A stretch of DNA of 64,000 nt from Naumannella cuiyingiana (GTDB taxonomy: Bacteria > Actinomycetota > Actinomycetes > Propionibacteriales > Propionibacteriaceae): positions 1,116,001 through 1,180,000 of the forward strand of contig NZ_JACBZS010000001.1 in NCBI RefSeq assembly GCF_013408305.1, read 5' to 3'. Below are positions 26,152 to 34,605 of this stretch, piece after piece. The first letter of the stretch is position 1. Each line of letters starts with the position of its first letter. The notes under the pieces are model-generated. The model did not search any database. It was not told where the DNA came from and worked only from the letters and a program-made list of their open reading frames with translations. A program made the position numbers and the translations under genes.

Positions 26152-26781
26152 ATGGACACGTTCGAAGAGATTGCCGACGAGCGGCGGGGCCTGGCCGATG
26201 AGGTGGCAGACCTGACGGCCGAACAGCAGGCGACCCAGAGCTTGTGCCGGGCCTGGAGCGTGCATGACGTGCTGGCCCACCTGATCGTGCCGCTCGAAGT
26301 GAGCACGCCGAGGTTTGCTGTGGCCATGCTGATGGCCGGCGGAAGCTTCGACCGCGCAAACGTACGATTGGCCAGCAAGGTGGGTCGGCGACCGTTCTCC
26401 GAGATCGTCGACGTGATGCGCCGAAAGGCCGGGGCGCGGTTCACTCCCCCGGGACTTGGCCCGGAGGCGCCGCTGACCGATGTCCTGGTGCACGGCTTGG
26501 ATATTCGACGGCCACTGCAATTGCCTCGGGAGATTCCCGAACCTCGATTGCGGAAGGCGCTGGACTTCCTCATCGAGGCTCCGTCCGGAATTGTGCCGAA
26601 GGGCGCGTTGGCCGGGCTGCGGTTCAAGGCTACCGATATCGCCTGGGCACACGGCTCCGGCCCCTTGGTGAGCGGACCTGCGGACGAATTGCTCCTGGCC
26701 TGCACGGGCCGCACCGCAGCGCTCGATTTCCTGACCGGTGACGGAGTCTCGACCTTGCGAGACCGGCTCCCCGGGTCGTGA
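26152..26781 (+). CDS. MDMPI-type mycothiol-dependent enzyme
   Basis: This 209-residue protein belongs to the maleylpyruvate isomerase/DinB-like four-helix family (MDMPI N-terminal domain). WSVHDVLAHLIVPLE carries the metal-binding histidines, and LVHGLDIRRPL supplies the third ligand. Family members use mycothiol or related thiols to modify or detoxify small molecules. The ATG at 26152 has a GAGGTC site. Immediate neighbours (secreted barrel and TfoX protein) give no pathway hint, so a detoxification role is only family-based. Confidence 0.75.
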   Translation: MDTFEEIADERRGLADEVADLTAEQQATQSLCRAWSVHDVLAHLIVPLEVSTPRFAVAMLMAGGSFDRANVRLASKVGRRPFSEIVDVMRRKAGARFTPPGLGPEAPLTDVLVHGLDIRRPLQLPREIPEPRLRKALDFLIEAPSGIVPKGALAGLRFKATDIAWAHGSGPLVSGPADELLLACTGRTAALDFLTGDGVSTLRDRLPGS

Positions 26782-26832
26782 TCACGCAACCTGCGACGCA
26801 GGAGTCGGGCGAGTTCGCCGGCTGGGGAAGGG

Positions 26833-27183
26833 TTACTTCCCCTTCTTCTTGTCTCCCGAGCCCTGGGCATGGAACGACATGGCGGCATCCATCCAGTAGT
26901 CGAGGTCCTTGGCCAAGGCCTTCTTGTCGACGGTGATCCATCCGGCACCCATCGACCGGCCCTTGCCCATCTCGGCACGCGCGGCTCCTGCCTTCTTCAG
27001 ATGCTTGGCGTCGCTGTCGGGAGCGACCCGGACGAGCAAGTCGGAGCCGCCACCCGACACACACACCACCATCCGGTCGTCGACCATGAAGGCGAGGCCG
27101 CCAAACATCTTGACCTCGCGGACGTCTTCTCGATCAGCCAGCGCGTCGCGGACGCGCTCTGCAACTTCGGCATCGTATGGCAC
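26833..27183 (-). CDS. TfoX N-terminal domain protein
   Basis: The 116-residue protein is a stand-alone TfoX N-terminal domain, with the KMFGGLAFMVDDRMVVCVSGGGSDLLVRV segment typical of the family and a lysine-rich C-terminus. In gamma-proteobacteria TfoX/Sxy promotes competence, but single-domain actinobacterial forms have no known role. The GTG at 27183 is preferred because AGGAG lies 8 bases upstream; another in-frame GTG at 27192 overlaps that site. Confidence 0.75.
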   Translation of the reverse strand: MPYDAEVAERVRDALADREDVREVKMFGGLAFMVDDRMVVCVSGGGSDLLVRVAPDSDAKHLKKAGAARAEMGKGRSMGAGWITVDKKALAKDLDYWMDAAMSFHAQGSGDKKKGK

Positions 27184-27280
27184 GACGGCCACTCCTCTCA
27201 GGTCGGGTTTCGCTGTCGGACAATATGTCTCGGCCGAGCCTTCCAGATGCCACGACATCTCGACTTACGCCATCTGAAAC

Positions 27281-28444
27281 TCAGGCCACCCGAGGACGAG
27301 AACGCCCAGAATCACCGGCCAGCTTCCCGAGTTCGACGGCGACAGCGCCACACACGATGTCGACCTGCCGGACGGTCATATCGGGCCCGAACGGCAGAGT
27401 GATCACGGCGGCGCCCGCCCATTCGGCGTTCGGCAGCGGCCGGTCGGCGTACTCCTTGAACGCAGGTTGGAGGTGATTTGCGGGATAGTGGCGGCCGACA
27501 CCGACGCCTCGACTCCGCAGGGCCTGCACCAGGTCATCCCGGACGTCAACGTCAACCGTGACGGCGCAGTTGAACGGTACGCTTCGATCGACATCAAGAT
27601 CGTAGATCCGGACCCCGGGGATGGCCTCGATGCGCTCTCGATAGGCCCGCCACACGCGACGGCGACCCTCGGCGATGGCGGCGATCCGGACAAGCTGCGA
27701 TCGACCCAAGGCGGCGTTCAACTCGGCGAGATGGGCCCGCACGCCATGCATTCTGACAACGTAATCGCCGCGGCGGATGTCGGCGTTCTCGCGGTCCACG
27801 CCGAGTGCTCGAAGCAGTCGCGGCACCTCTCCCGATGCCTCTCGGGGCGGAACAATGGCTCCTCCCTCCGCGCAGGTGATCGTCTTGATCGCATCGAAGC
27901 TGAAACACACCCAGGAGTCCCGCCCCGTGAAGGGTCGGCCATCGCCGCGCACCGAGCCAAAAGCATGAGCGGCATCATCAACCACGCTGATCTCCCTACG
28001 CCTCAGTTCGGGGAGGATGTGGTCGAGGTTGATATGGCGACCGCCATAGTGAACCGGCATGATCGCACGCGTGCGGGGAGTCACGCTCCGTAGGACGTCG
28101 TCTGGGTCCAGCGCCAGCGAGCCAGGTGCGTTGTCGATGAACACCGGACGCGCCTGGATCGCCAGGATCGCTTGGATGCTGGCACAGAATGTGAACGAGG
28201 GAACGACGACCTCGTCCCCCGGGCGGACGCCGACCGTCATCAGTGCAAGCTGGAGAGCCACCGTCCCGGACCCCACCGTGACGACTTCCTGAGCGCCGAG
28301 ATAGGCCCTCAGTTCCTGCTCGAACTGGATGCCCTGGGGCCCGCGACCCAACAGTCCCTCCTTCATCGCTTCGATTACGCTGTCGAAGTCTGCGGGTGCC
28401 AGCCACGGAGCCGCGTTCATCGCGACTCGGTCGAGATCGTTCAT
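27281..28444 (-). CDS. DegT/DnrJ/EryC1 sugar aminotransferase
   Basis: The 387-residue PLP enzyme shows SGTVALQLAL, VDDAAHAFGS and the PLP lysine in FDAIKTITCAEGGAI, as in nucleotide-sugar aminotransferases. It should aminate a keto-sugar nucleotide; dTDP-4-keto-6-deoxyglucose from RmlAB is a good candidate. The ring position (3 or 4) is unresolved. GGAGGTGA precedes the ATG. It starts 8 bases after the glycosyltransferase stop, so the two form one unit: sugar amination and transfer. This supports a glycosylated product for the island. Confidence 0.88.
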   Translation of the reverse strand: MNDLDRVAMNAAPWLAPADFDSVIEAMKEGLLGRGPQGIQFEQELRAYLGAQEVVTVGSGTVALQLALMTVGVRPGDEVVVPSFTFCASIQAILAIQARPVFIDNAPGSLALDPDDVLRSVTPRTRAIMPVHYGGRHINLDHILPELRRREISVVDDAAHAFGSVRGDGRPFTGRDSWVCFSFDAIKTITCAEGGAIVPPREASGEVPRLLRALGVDRENADIRRGDYVVRMHGVRAHLAELNAALGRSQLVRIAAIAEGRRRVWRAYRERIEAIPGVRIYDLDVDRSVPFNCAVTVDVDVRDDLVQALRSRGVGVGRHYPANHLQPAFKEYADRPLPNAEWAGAAVITLPFGPDMTVRQVDIVCGAVAVELGKLAGDSGRSRPRVA

Positions 28445-28452
28445 GATCGGGG

Positions 28453-29751
28453 TCACCTCCGGGCGGCCTGGGCGGCCCGATTGCTGAGCAACTCCCCCAC
28501 CACCTCGACGAGTACGTCGGTGCCTGCGGAGTCGTTGATCTCCCGCGACAGCCGTTGTGAGGCTTCTCGGAACTGTGGCTCGGTGAGCACTCGTTGAACG
28601 GACCGCCGCATCGTCTCGGCGCTCGGCTTGCCGGTCCGCAGGTTGATCCCGACACCGGTCCACGCGACGCGTGCGCAGGACTCCGGCTTGTCCTCGGTGT
28701 CCCCCGCGGTGACGATAGGTACGCCGTACTGCATCGCGAAATGAATTCCGCCGTACCCACCGTTGGTCACATAGGCATCGGTGAGTGGCAGGAGCTCGTG
28801 GTACGGGATGAATTCGGCCGCTCGGACGTTCGTCGGGAGCGGCCCGACATTGGCGATCGGACGGCCACCCGTCGTGATCACGACGAGCACGTCCTCATCT
28901 GCCAGCCCTTCGATCGTCGGGTGGATCACCTCGCTGAGGTCGACGTTGCGATAGGTGCCCTGCGTTGCCACCACAACGGGCTGGCCGCCCTGCAGGTCGC
29001 CCCACCACGGCGGGAGCTCGCTCGGCGCCTGCGAGACCCGGTTCGCGGGCCCGGCGAAGTGGATGTCCACCCCAGCGTCCGGTCGTGAGTACTCGAACGA
29101 CGGAATTGTGAACTGGACGACAGCGTCCGTGGTGGCGTACCAATCGAAGGCGAACCCGGCGGGTCGCCGACCGTGAACCGCCGCGTACACGTCGCCATAC
29201 GCGCGCTGCACACGACGCAGCCCGACCTTCTGCACCAGGGTGTTGAGCGCGACATTGCGGGCCACGTTCCAGCGCCCGGAACTCGGCGAGATGCCCAGAC
29301 CGAACGGCGGTGCATACCGGGAGGACAACATCAATGGCAAGATCCCACCGCCGATGACCAATGGCCGCTCCTGGGCCGGGTGAGCGGCCAGCAAGGCCGC
29401 ACCGAAGAAGGTCGGATCAGCCATCACGACATCGGCGGGGCGGGTCGCAAGCTCGGCCCGCAGCGCGTCGTACTGCGATCGTGCGGGGTCGATACATGCG
29501 CGGATCACGTCCTCGCGGATCTCCTTGAGGCCGCTCAGTCGTGGCCCTTCCTCGGCGAGCGTCCGGTCGTCGAAGTCGGCGTCGCCAGGAAGCGGAACGT
29601 AAGTCGCCCCGGCCTCGGTGACCGCGGCGGCGAACCTGCTGCCCGTCATGTAGCGAACTGCGTGGCCGCTCTCGACGAGCTCCTTGACCACGGTGAGCAC
29701 CGGATTGACGTGCCCATAGAACGGTGGTCCCGCCATCAGGAACGAGTACAT
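28453..29751 (-). CDS. GT1-family glycosyltransferase
   Basis: A 432-residue macrolide-type GT-B enzyme. The N-terminal GPPFYGHVNPVLTVVKELV segment binds acceptor, and the C-terminal TNGGYGGIHFAMQYGVPIV segment lies in the nucleotide-sugar site. Such enzymes glycosylate polyketides and other small molecules from dTDP- or UDP-sugars. It is directly followed by the sugar aminotransferase. An amino-deoxysugar donor is the natural inference, but the acceptor is not proven to be the island's polyketide. Confidence 0.85.
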   Translation of the reverse strand: MYSFLMAGPPFYGHVNPVLTVVKELVESGHAVRYMTGSRFAAAVTEAGATYVPLPGDADFDDRTLAEEGPRLSGLKEIREDVIRACIDPARSQYDALRAELATRPADVVMADPTFFGAALLAAHPAQERPLVIGGGILPLMLSSRYAPPFGLGISPSSGRWNVARNVALNTLVQKVGLRRVQRAYGDVYAAVHGRRPAGFAFDWYATTDAVVQFTIPSFEYSRPDAGVDIHFAGPANRVSQAPSELPPWWGDLQGGQPVVVATQGTYRNVDLSEVIHPTIEGLADEDVLVVITTGGRPIANVGPLPTNVRAAEFIPYHELLPLTDAYVTNGGYGGIHFAMQYGVPIVTAGDTEDKPESCARVAWTGVGINLRTGKPSAETMRRSVQRVLTEPQFREASQRLSREINDSAGTDVLVEVVGELLSNRAAQAARR

Positions 29752-29784
29752 GAGGGTTCCTCCCTTCGCCTGTGACCCAGATCA

Positions 29785-29819
29785 ACTGATCACCGGTGCG
29801 AGCGTTGTCGTACTGATCA
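29785..29819. promoter_or_regulatory. Paired ACTGATCA sites in a divergent gap
   Basis: ACTGATCA occurs at 29785-29792 and 29812-29819, each containing the palindrome TGATCA. They lie between the divergent glycosyltransferase and SDR genes and may bind a shared regulator. No promoter motif is convincing here. Confidence 0.3.
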
Positions 29820-29896
29820 GGTTGCCTGTGAGACCTTCCGCCGCACTTACGTTCGCGGTAACTGGGCGCGCTACTTTCCCTTGACACGATGAGGCC

Positions 29897-30790
29897 ATGA
29901 CGACAGCCATCAATGATCAAGATCTCCACTCCATGCGCGGACGCTCGGTGATACTGACGGGTGCTACGGGAGGTCTTGGTCGGGTGATCGCGAAACGACT
30001 CGGAGAGGCCGGCGCCCGAATCACTCTGGCGGTACGCGACGTGGGTCGCGGCCGCGAGCTCGCGGCCCGGATCCCCGGCTCTCAGGTGCGCGAGTTGGAC
30101 CTCGCCGACCTGTCCTCGGTGCGCAGGTTCGCCGAGAGCTGGGATCGTCGAATCGATGTCTTGATCAACAATGCCGCGGTCATGATGGTCCCCGAAGGCC
30201 GAACCGCTGATGGCGCGGAGTTGCAGATCGGCACGAACCACCTGGGCCACTTCGCGCTGACGAATCTGCTTCTTCCCGCCATCACCGATCGCGTGGTCAC
30301 CGTCGTGTCGAAAGCTCATGTGTTCGGGCGGATCGACCTCGACGATCTGCACTGGCGGCGCCGGCGCTACTCGCCGATGGGCGCGTACGCGCAGTCGAAG
30401 CTGGCCAATCTGCTTTTCACGCGCGAGCTTCAGCGTCGACTCGCGGCAACCGGGTCGCGACTGGCGCTCGCCGCCGATCCGGGATTCGCCGCGACGGATC
30501 TTGCCCGGCACACCGAGCGCCCCTTGCTCGACGTGTTCCTCGGCGTGGGGATCCGCCTCGCGGCCCAAGGAGTCGAGCGCAGTGCTCGTCCGATCCTTGC
30601 TGCGACCGCGGCCGATGTGGGGCCGGCGACCTGGATCGGGCCCGACGGGCCGTTCGGATTGCGCGGCAGGCCGGCCGTGGTCAGGTGGCCTCCGGCGACG
30701 ACGGACACCTACCTCGGTCAACGGCTCTGGGACCTGTCGGCGCGTGAGACCGGCACCGATTTTGCTCCGGTCAGCACCTCGGTGACCTGA
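29897..30790 (+). CDS. Short-chain dehydrogenase/reductase
   Basis: This 297-residue classical SDR has the cofactor loop TGATGGLG, NNAA at about residue 93, and the catalytic YAQSK. Its length and TNHLGHFALTNLL segment resemble retinol-dehydrogenase/protochlorophyllide-reductase-like SDRs that act on hydrophobic carbonyls or alcohols. An arginine near the end of strand 2 (AVRDVGRGREL) suggests NADP. It is transcribed away from the glycosyltransferase and could reduce a ketone or aldehyde of the product, but this is inference from position only. Confidence 0.85.
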   Translation: MTTAINDQDLHSMRGRSVILTGATGGLGRVIAKRLGEAGARITLAVRDVGRGRELAARIPGSQVRELDLADLSSVRRFAESWDRRIDVLINNAAVMMVPEGRTADGAELQIGTNHLGHFALTNLLLPAITDRVVTVVSKAHVFGRIDLDDLHWRRRRYSPMGAYAQSKLANLLFTRELQRRLAATGSRLALAADPGFAATDLARHTERPLLDVFLGVGIRLAAQGVERSARPILAATAADVGPATWIGPDGPFGLRGRPAVVRWPPATTDTYLGQRLWDLSARETGTDFAPVSTSVT

Positions 30791-30831
30791 CAGGCGCGGG
30801 CACCCATCCTTCTTCTAAGGCTTACGCTCGG

Positions 30832-32469
30832 TCAATGGCGCGGCGTGGATGCGCCACGATGCCGCGCGGCGGGTCGTACGGACATGCCGGTCTCAGACGG
30901 AAGGCCGTGCAGAACTTCGGCGCCGGTCGAGCCCCGCGTGCCGGGGACTCCGGCGCCGGCGCCTCGCCCGGCGACTACGGCAACCACGCCGGCCACCACC
31001 AAGGTCGCCGCGGCGGTGAACACGGACGCCTGGTAGCCGACATAGAATGCGTCGCGGACCAGGACGAGCAGCTCCGTACCCGGCTCGCCGATACTTGAGG
31101 CTACCTGCGCCGCCGGACCGAAACCGTCCCGCACCGCAGCGCTGACGGTCTGATCGAATCCACCCTCAAGATTCGCCACCTGCGCTCGGTAAGCGGCGTT
31201 CAGCACCGTTCCCAGCAGTGCGATCCCCAACGCCGCACCCACCTCACGCAGCGCGTCGTTCAGCGCCGCGGCGGTCGAATTGTCGTCTCCGGGGACAGAG
31301 TCGATGATCATCGTCGTCGCCACCGTCGTGGACAGACCGAACCCGATGCCGAAGATCAACAATGCGAGACCCAGGGCCCAGTAGGGCCCGTATTGGGCCT
31401 GCAGTCCCAGCCAAGCAAGAGCCGCCGCGCTCACGGCGACGCCACCGGCGACGGCCGCCCGCTCACCCAGCCGTCCCTGTGTTCTCTCCGCGATCTGACT
31501 GCCGACCGCGATACCGACCGGCAGTGGGACGAGTCCAAGGGCCGAGAACAGCGGGGTGTAGTCGCGGACGTTCTGCAGCATTTGTGGCAGCAGCAAAAAC
31601 AGACCGATCGTTGCGGCGAACAAGAGCACGATCGTCAGCGACGCCACCGACAACGACGACGACCGGAAAAGCTGCACGTCCAGGAGCGGGGCGGGAGTCC
31701 GGAGCTGAGCTCGCACGAACGCGACCATCAGGGCGGCGCCACCGACGAACGACCCAACGATCACCCATGATCCCCAGCCCAGCTCGGGGCCTTGGATCAG
31801 CCCGAAGACCAGCAGACCCAGCGCCAGGGCGAACAACACGCTGCCCTGCACGTCGAGCCGCTCATCTGTCTCCCGACGATAGGTCGGCACGATGAGGAAC
31901 GACGCGATCGCGACGACGACGGCCGCGATACCGGTCGAGGCGAGCACCGAGCCCCACCAGAAGAACATCACGAACACGCCACCAAGCACGAGGCCGAGCA
32001 CGGCGCCGGAGCCGGACACCGCTGCCCAGATCCCGACGGCCTTGGCTCGCTTGTCGGCGGGAAAGGCCCGGGTCAGTACGCTGAGCGTCGCCGGAAGGAC
32101 CAACGTGGCGCCCAACGCGGAGACGACCCGCAGGGCGATCACCAATCCGGCATCATCGGCGAAGGCCGAAGCGAAGCTGGTGACGCCGAAGATCGCCAAC
32201 CCGACGGAAACCGCGTACCGCAGGCCCATCCGGTCCGCAATAGCACCGGCGGGAAGCAGGAGGGCGGCGAACGGCAGAGTGTAGGCGTTCATCACCCAGG
32301 AGAGCTGGCTCTGGGTCGCGCCGAGCGCCGTGCCGAAGAGTGGCAACGCGACGTTGAGCGAGACGTTGGCCGCGATCGTCAGCGCCAGACCGGCACACAT
32401 CAGCGCCAGCAAGAGAGTGAGATGTCGCGGTGACAGTTCGCGGCGATCACGGGTGGAGGGGGTCGACAT
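30832..32469 (-). CDS. MFS drug/metabolite exporter, 14-TM type
   Basis: The 545-residue membrane protein has about 14 hydrophobic segments and the motif-A-type loop GAIADRMGLRYAVSVG after the second helix, as in DHA2 (QacA/EmrB) proton-driven exporters. The soluble C-terminal tail of about 40 residues is poorly conserved. The ATG at 32469 was preferred to an open extension of 32 codons. It is the last gene of the polyketide operon, so export and self-resistance are likely roles. Confidence 0.88.
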   Translation of the reverse strand: MSTPSTRDRRELSPRHLTLLLALMCAGLALTIAANVSLNVALPLFGTALGATQSQLSWVMNAYTLPFAALLLPAGAIADRMGLRYAVSVGLAIFGVTSFASAFADDAGLVIALRVVSALGATLVLPATLSVLTRAFPADKRAKAVGIWAAVSGSGAVLGLVLGGVFVMFFWWGSVLASTGIAAVVVAIASFLIVPTYRRETDERLDVQGSVLFALALGLLVFGLIQGPELGWGSWVIVGSFVGGAALMVAFVRAQLRTPAPLLDVQLFRSSSLSVASLTIVLLFAATIGLFLLLPQMLQNVRDYTPLFSALGLVPLPVGIAVGSQIAERTQGRLGERAAVAGGVAVSAAALAWLGLQAQYGPYWALGLALLIFGIGFGLSTTVATTMIIDSVPGDDNSTAAALNDALREVGAALGIALLGTVLNAAYRAQVANLEGGFDQTVSAAVRDGFGPAAQVASSIGEPGTELLVLVRDAFYVGYQASVFTAAATLVVAGVVAVVAGRGAGAGVPGTRGSTGAEVLHGLPSETGMSVRPAARHRGASTPRH

Positions 32470-32539
32470 CCTGCTACTCCTCAGGACTGACGCGGGCGGG
32501 TCGGCGTGAGCTTCGCCTCCCGCCCGCGCACGGGGCGGG

Positions 32540-32911
32540 TCAGTGGGCCTCCTCCGGGGGTGCATACGACAACCGGTCGAACACGAGGTGGCTCTCCTTG
32601 ATCTTTCCGTCGCTCACGACGAAGCGCTCGGAGGCCGGCGCGGACTGGGTGACAGGGGTGTGCGGGAAGTAGAACAGGACCGCTTGCTGGTCGTCCCCGA
32701 ACGCCGCAAGCGGCGTGTGTCCGGTCATGATCTGTAGAAAGCCGCCCAGATACTCGCGGTACGCCTCCTTGCCGATCACATCCTCGCCCGGTGCGTGGAC
32801 GACCACATCGTCGGCTACCAGGGCGATCGCGGAATCGAGGTCCCCGCTGGTCCACGCGGCATGGTAGGCCGAGACGACGTCGAGGGCGGTGCTGGTGGTA
32901 GTGGTGCTCAC
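32540..32911 (-). CDS. SnoaL-like NTF2-fold protein
   Basis: A 123-residue NTF2-fold protein. The pattern ALDVVSAYHAAWTSGDLDSAIALVADDVVVHAPGED is typical of SnoaL-like domains, which include polyketide cyclases, isomerases and hydratases. It starts at a GTG with AAGGAG upstream; the longer frame upstream is antisense to the ferredoxin region. It lies between the exporter and the ferredoxin on the same strand. A cyclase or isomerase role in the pathway is possible, but many SnoaL-like proteins are not cyclases. Confidence 0.75.
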   Translation of the reverse strand: MSTTTTSTALDVVSAYHAAWTSGDLDSAIALVADDVVVHAPGEDVIGKEAYREYLGGFLQIMTGHTPLAAFGDDQQAVLFYFPHTPVTQSAPASERFVVSDGKIKESHLVFDRLSYAPPEEAH

Positions 32912-33071
32912 GGGCGCTCCTTCGGTCAGGTTTGGCGCGGCCCATCGGCTGATGGACGGCAGCACCAGCTTGCAGCGATCAACTCCACCGTCACTTACAG
33001 CATTCGACAGAACCGCAGGCCGGCGCCCACCAGACGTGCCGAGGGGAATCGGGCAAGCGTGACCATCGATG

Positions 33072-33332
33072 TCAATTGTGGTAGTGGGCCGCGTTGATCT
33101 CGATGTACTCGCGCTGTTCGTCCGGGACCTCCTCGTGGGCGTAGATCGCCTCGACCGGACATGCAGGCGCGCACGCCCCGCACTCGATACAACTGAGCGG
33201 ATCGATGTAGAGCTGCGGATGGACACCGAACTGGGGCTCGTCCTCCGAGGGGTGAATCGCATCGACCGGGCAGGCGTCCACGCAGGCTCCGTCGCGGCTG
33301 CTCTGACACGGGCTGGTGATCACGTATGGCAT
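33072..33332 (-). CDS. 7Fe ferredoxin (FdxA type)
   Basis: The 86-residue ferredoxin binds two clusters. C9, C17 and C21 (CX7CX3CP) resemble the [3Fe-4S] site of FdxA proteins; C48, C51, C54 and C58 form a standard [4Fe-4S] site. GAAGGA precedes the ATG. It lies 20 bases after the geranylgeranyl-reductase-like gene, whose archaeal relatives take electrons from ferredoxin. A ferredoxin reductase is encoded at 53385 in the same island, so a complete electron chain is present. Confidence 0.92.
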   Translation of the reverse strand: MPYVITSPCQSSRDGACVDACPVDAIHPSEDEPQFGVHPQLYIDPLSCIECGACAPACPVEAIYAHEEVPDEQREYIEINAAHYHN

Positions 33333-33352
33333 GGCGGTCCTTCGCAGTCGGG

Positions 33353-34591
33353 TCAGGAGGCCATCGGCTCGACGCCGGGCTCGAGCAAGGCCGAGAGGTT
33401 CTGGGGAGAGAAGAAGTCGGCCCAGGCAACGGTGTTCTGAATGACGCCGAAGAAGTTGCTGAGCCCGGTTGGGTTGCCCCGCAATGCCGCCAGGACGTCT
33501 TGGAATGCATCGTCGAATGGCTCCATGGCGGCGTGGTCGACGATGAAATCGTAGATCGGCTTCAGGGCAGCGTTGCGCCGGTACTCATAGGTGTCGAGCG
33601 CCTCTTGCAATGGGGTTCCACGGGAGAACGACGAGTCGATTGCCTCGGCGAGCAGCTCTGCGTCACGAAACGCGTCGGTGATTCCCTGGGCCGTGATCGG
33701 GTCCTTGTGTGCTCCGGCATCGCCTACCAGGGCCCATCCGGGTCCGCCCGGCTTGCGGAAGAAGTTGGAGCGGTTGCCGACACCCATGAATCGATGAGCG
33801 AGTTCGCCTTCGTCGATTCGTCTGGCCAGGTTCGGCGCGGCTTCGGCGACCGTCGCTCGGTAGTTGTGTTCGATGTTCTTCTTGAACCCGCTGAAGTCCC
33901 GCTCCGGGCGCTCGACGAACACGGCTGCGTGTTGATCATGGGTGGGGAAGGCAATGATCGTCATGCCCGGCCTGGTGTAGAACTCGAGGCTGTCGATCGG
34001 TACGCCCGTCCAGTACGTGTAGTAGCCGAAGGCTTTCGGCGCTGCGTAGTGGTATCTCGGCGCGTTCACTGCGTTGGCGACCAAGCTGCGGTAACCGTCG
34101 GCGCCGATGACGATCCGTGACTTCTCGATCACGGTTCGACCATTGCCGCAATGGCCGCGGATGCCGGTCACCGCTCCGCCGTCGTCGGTGATCAGTTCGT
34201 CCACGGTGAATCCCTGCCGGACCTCCGCACCGGCCGCGGCGGCCGCGTCGATGAGGAGCTTGTCGAGAATCGTCCGCTTCGGCGCGTAGATGGCCGCGAA
34301 GCCGTCGTCGACTGGCTCAGGGAAGCCGCTGAGTACGAACGGTCCGTACCGGGGGAAGTCGAGGTGCAGGTCAATATTGGTCACGGCGGGGCAACCGGTT
34401 GCCGCGATCGAATCCAGGAGACCCCATCGACGCAGGCGGGCCGACCCCTCTACCGTGATCATGTGCGTCGACACGGTGTCGCTCGGGAACCTCGCCCGAT
34501 CGACGCAGAGCACTTTGTAGCCGCGCAGGGCCAACAGTCTGGCTGTCGATGACCCCGCGACCCGGGCGCCGATGATGATCGCGTCGTACAT
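33353..34591 (-). CDS. Geranylgeranyl-reductase-like flavoprotein
   Basis: This 412-residue protein begins MYDAIIIGARVAGSSTARLL, the FAD-binding start of the geranylgeranyl reductase/PHBH superfamily, and has the second FAD motif GDAGAHKDPITAQGIT. Family members either reduce isolated C=C bonds or hydroxylate substrates. The adjacent ferredoxin favours the reductase option. The ATG at 34591 has AAAGGA upstream; 32 upstream codons were excluded. Its 5' end abuts the DUF1702 gene at 34606. It could act on the polyketide chain, but the reaction is unproven. Confidence 0.82.
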   Translation of the reverse strand: MYDAIIIGARVAGSSTARLLALRGYKVLCVDRARFPSDTVSTHMITVEGSARLRRWGLLDSIAATGCPAVTNIDLHLDFPRYGPFVLSGFPEPVDDGFAAIYAPKRTILDKLLIDAAAAAGAEVRQGFTVDELITDDGGAVTGIRGHCGNGRTVIEKSRIVIGADGYRSLVANAVNAPRYHYAAPKAFGYYTYWTGVPIDSLEFYTRPGMTIIAFPTHDQHAAVFVERPERDFSGFKKNIEHNYRATVAEAAPNLARRIDEGELAHRFMGVGNRSNFFRKPGGPGWALVGDAGAHKDPITAQGITDAFRDAELLAEAIDSSFSRGTPLQEALDTYEYRRNAALKPIYDFIVDHAAMEPFDDAFQDVLAALRGNPTGLSNFFGVIQNTVAWADFFSPQNLSALLEPGVEPMAS

Positions 34592-34605
34592 TGTTGATCC
34601 TTTCC

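Noticed and set aside
26043-26978. N-terminal extension of the secreted barrel protein
   Set aside because: It runs antisense to the MDMPI gene; the internal ATG has a strong ribosome site and begins a signal peptide.
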